DNA from: Chromera velia
Taxonomy: Eukaryota > Sar > Chromeraceae
Direction of reading: 5' to 3'
NCBI GenBank assembly: GCA_018398765.1
Contig: JAHBMJ010000013.1
Span: forward strand, 59,794 to 123,793
DNA length: 64,000 nt
Shown here: piece after piece, positions 61,130-64,000 of the stretch
Layout: the number at the start of each line of letters is the position of its first letter
How positions within the stretch are numbered: the stretch's first letter is position 1
Translations under genes and position numbers: made by a program
The notes under the pieces: generated by a model
Databases searched by the model: none
Told to the model about the DNA's origin: nothing
What the model saw: the letters and a program-made list of their open reading frames with translations, nothing else

Positions 61130-63031
61130 TGAAAGGAAGTTGGGCCTCGCGAAGGTTGCATGCTCTCGTGTACGTGTTGGAATGCAAAGGAGGATGAAGA
61201 ATGCAATGAAAGGTATGCAGATGGGGGCATGCATGGAAGAGCGAGGGCACTGGTCGGCATCGGGACGCGAAAGTTCGAATCTAATGGTTATGGGATCCCT
61301 GTCTATTCATTCTTTGTCTCCTAGTCACCGTGTTGTGAGGGGCGCTGGGTGCATGCATGTACATGGTTTGTTGGTGACTGTCCAAAGAGATTTGCATGAG
61401 TGCATTCGTGAGTGGCTCACCTCCAGTGTGTGGAAAAATGAAGTCGATGTGTCAACGTGTTCTCCTTTTTGCTCCACTTTTGGACTGATGAATGGTTTTG
61501 TAATTCACATATGTAGGCTATATGCCCCAAAGCCTCAGTGACCTTTGTGAGTCGTCTCATTGACTTCTTTATGTCATGATTGTTGCATAGACTGGTCAAT
61601 AATGTGGCGTGGTGCATCAGAGTCCCCACTGTCCCATATCACTTCGTGATGGGGATTTCAAGGGGTCTTGTCTTTCAGTGGACATTAGTAGAAGTGATAT
61701 GTATCCGATTTACGTTTGGAGTCTCCTTTTAACCCGTCGTTGAACCCGAACAGTGTGACTTTGATGATAGCTTTCATGAATCTTTGAAAGCATGATTACT
61801 TTAAAACGTGCGCGAGTTTCAATTGGAATTTAGAAAATTAGATTTCGAAATTCCAATCAATCAATCAATTGAAAATCCAAATTTCTAATTAATTGGATTT
61901 TAGATTAAAATTAAAGTCTATACTATTAAGCTATTTAGTATTTTATTAAAGGTAAAAAAAATCTAGATGTCCTAACCATAACTATAAAATGGTCACCTTT
62001 ATTTTCGTTGTCGTCTCAAGTTTTTTTCTATCTCATGATCAGTGCCTGTCGCTGCAGTGGTGCGTGACTGCCAGACCTCTAGTAGCATAGTATTGATATA
62101 GTTAAGGCGCCTCTTATTTGATACATTGAACAATCGACCGTAAGATTAACATGGCAATCAACGTCACAACCAGCATCACAAACAGGGCCGTCAAAAGATC
62201 ACATCATACAGAAAAAAAATAGAAAAAAACTAAATCACACACAGTCCTACCGCGAAGGACGTTTGCACAGCAGCCATGCATTCCAGCAGACGGCTTGATT
62301 CAGTCATGCTCAAAGAGTTGGTCGCCCCCAAGCCATCCCCAGCCCCGACGCCTCTTTCTTTCGTCTTTCCCATGTCCACAGCTTCCCCTCGCGGAGAACA
62401 AGCCCAGTCGACAAATTCCACGAACCCTCGTCATCCCGCTGTACTGACAGTGGCTGTCTGTGGGTTGACATGCAGGTCTACAGGGAAGAGGGGGGGACCT
62501 GCCTTTGCGGGTCCGCTGGCGGTGTCCGTCTTCTTCACCGACTGTGGCGGCCAGCAATCGGTAACTCAAATATTGGTTGACCCACCCCCCCCCTTTCGGC
62601 TTTACAATCATTCGGACCGGAGCTCTTCCCTCTGCATTTTCTCTGAATCATCGAAGGCATGCACATGACCGATCGAGACAGAGAAGAGTTAGGAGTCTCA
62701 GGCTGAAGAGAAGGAAGACCGAGGGAGTTTAGGGACACGAACAGACTCATACGGTCTGCGGGAAACGAATCGCTTTGATCATCGGAATGCAAACGAAGCA
62801 TTGCACGGTCCTAGCAGAAAGGGGAGGAAACAAGTTTCCAAGAAGGCGAATTCCTGCATAAGACCGGGAGGGAATTTGACTTGTCCCTTCAACGCTGCTC
62901 ACGCAGGGTGAGCGGTGACAAGACATGTTGCTTCTATTGAACGAAGGAGCGTGCAGACAAACGGAAAGAAAGCCCCAGCCCTGTTGGACTCTCAAAAGGC
63001 CGAGGAGTCTTCGTTCGTAGAGTGCCAGACT
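61130..63031. other. Intergenic region with an AT-rich hairpin cluster
   Basis: 61,750-62,230 is AT-rich. At 61,825-61,905 it has nested inverted repeats: ATTGGAATTT / AAATTCCAAT and AAAATCCAA / TTGGATTTT. Open frames at 62,276-62,668 on both strands are unrecognised and overlap each other; one could be an exon of the gene entering from the right. Confidence 0.45.
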
Positions 63032-63907
63032 TCAAAAGGTAAGAACGGAGGAGGGAGCAAACTCGGCCTGTCCTGAAGGCTCATCAACTCCCCCCTGAAT
63101 TGGTGTGGTACCTCTCCTCTTCTCAATCGGCACACAGACAGATCCGGAAGACGCCTGCAGTGGCTCTTTCGCCTTTTCTGAGTTGTCGGCTTCTTCTGCT
63201 TTCTTCTCCCCCTCTACCTGCACCGACTGCTCTCGCCCTTTCGACACCGACTGACAACTCTTGGCTCCTTTGCCGACATCGACAGACGACTCTTGCGAGT
63301 CCCCGATGCTTTCCCCTGGGGGGTAGTCAGGGGAAGGTACAGAGAGGCGGACAGCTGCGGGTAAAGAAGTCTTGCTTCTCTGCGGCTTCTTTGACTCTCG
63401 GGGGGAGTCCTGTGGGGGAACTGGTGGTCCTGGTTCGGGTGCAGAGATACGGCGGGAATTCTGTGGGACTGCTGCCGGCGGTCCCGGTTCGGGGGTGCTT
63501 CTGGAGTTGGAGAACAAGTCTGCAGCCACTTCTGCAGCCGTTGTGAAGGAACGGGTGCTGAAATCAGCCACATCGGAACCCCAAGAAGAGAGGACAGTGA
63601 CAGCCCTTGTGGAGAGACTTGCGGGGGCAGGGGAAGGGGAAGAGGAGTGCGGCTGCTCCTCTGCGTCTGTGTGAATCCGCCTATTCTGGTGGGAATTCTG
63701 GTCGGGTGCTGCCGGTCTGGGTGCGGAGAACAGGAAGTCTGCAGCCACCGAGAAAGAGCGCGTACTGAAATCGGCGACCCGGGTGCCCATGCAGAAAGAG
63801 AGGAAAGTGACAGCCGTTGCGGTGTTGTTTGCGGGTGCAGGTGGAGAGGACTGCGGCTCCTCTGCGTTTGGTCGTACCCGCATGGAGGTCGCAGCCTCTG
63901 CAATCAT
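63032..63907 (-). CDS. Pro/Ser-rich protein fragment with internal duplication, 5' end off-window
   Basis: Minus-strand frame of at least 291 residues ending at a stop at 63,032. It stays open upstream of Met 63,907 (acidic residues GEEEGEGQKEP) toward the window edge, so the true start is not visible. I do not recognise it. A block occurs twice, about 75 residues apart: T.VTFLSFCMGTRVADFSTRSF..AADFLFS and AVTVLSSWGSDVADFSTRSF..AAEVAADLFS. Between and after are Pro/Ser/Glu-rich linkers with paired EPGPP.(A/V)P(Q) motifs. The rest is Lys/Glu/Ser-rich, likely disordered. Codon use is GC-rich like its neighbours. An upstream exon boundary inside the frame is possible. Confidence 0.5.
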   Translation of the reverse strand: MIAEAATSMRVRPNAEEPQSSPPAPANNTATAVTFLSFCMGTRVADFSTRSFSVAADFLFSAPRPAAPDQNSHQNRRIHTDAEEQPHSSSPSPAPASLSTRAVTVLSSWGSDVADFSTRSFTTAAEVAADLFSNSRSTPEPGPPAAVPQNSRRISAPEPGPPVPPQDSPRESKKPQRSKTSLPAAVRLSVPSPDYPPGESIGDSQESSVDVGKGAKSCQSVSKGREQSVQVEGEKKAEEADNSEKAKEPLQASSGSVCVPIEKRRGTTPIQGGVDEPSGQAEFAPSSVLTF

Positions 63908-64000
63908 CGGCTCTTTCTGACCCTCACCCTCCTCCTCACCGTCTCCTTCAGACAGACCACCCGCACAAAAAACGCGCTGCCTGAAGACGCCCCCCCCCCC

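Noticed and set aside
62276-62668. 130-residue plus-strand frame and overlapping minus-strand frame
   Set aside because: Neither shows recognisable motifs; they overlap each other and neither can be preferred.

Overview
The window is nuclear DNA from a eukaryotic alga. Genes are split by many short introns (up to 29 exons), intergenic DNA is full of microsatellites, and AT-rich islands separate GC-richer gene blocks. One gene encodes a cysteine desulfurase of the SUF type whose N-terminus looks like a signal peptide followed by a plastid transit peptide with a Phe near the junction, the leader used by red-derived complex plastids. With the starch/glycogen-type enzyme and the RAP-domain protein this suggests a photosynthetic alveolate such as Chromera. 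That assignment is inference; nothing in the window names the organism. All exon models below were built by eye from reading-frame continuity, splice sites and family alignment. The six complete multi-exon models plus the two-exon one each sum to a multiple of three.

Layout: (1) 105-13,611 (+), 29 exons, a ~1,500-residue protein in which a GT4-type glycosyltransferase is nested inside a degenerate GH13 branching-enzyme domain. (2) 13.6-23.4 kb, mostly non-coding, with two AT-rich islands and one acidic, minisatellite-encoded ORF at 18.4-19.4 kb. (3) 26,223-23,506 (-), a secreted protein with five LNR (Lin-12/Notch) modules, divergent from (4) 26,977-29,197 (+), a DHHC protein S-acyltransferase. 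(5) 35,129-30,662 (-), plastid SufS, divergent from (6) 35,833-42,137 (+), an organellar RAP-domain protein. (7) 42.1-46.0 kb, AT-rich, with LINE-like 3' tails. (8) 48,948-46,044 (-) and (9) 52,236-61,129 (+), two members of one unrecognised polytopic membrane protein family; only the second has a ~900-residue ectodomain, which begins with five one-exon Cys-rich modules. (10) 63,907-63,032 (-), an internally duplicated Pro/Ser-rich reading frame that runs off the right edge.

The strongest candidate for something undescribed is gene 1: a complete-looking glycosyltransferase inserted exactly at the fourth conserved GH13 motif of a branching enzyme that has lost its catalytic nucleophile. Second is the 8-TM membrane family with its exon-shuffled ectodomain. 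Third is the splice-donor pattern: about half of the roughly 70 donors inferred here begin GTC (mostly GTCAGT or GTCGGT) instead of GTA/GTG.
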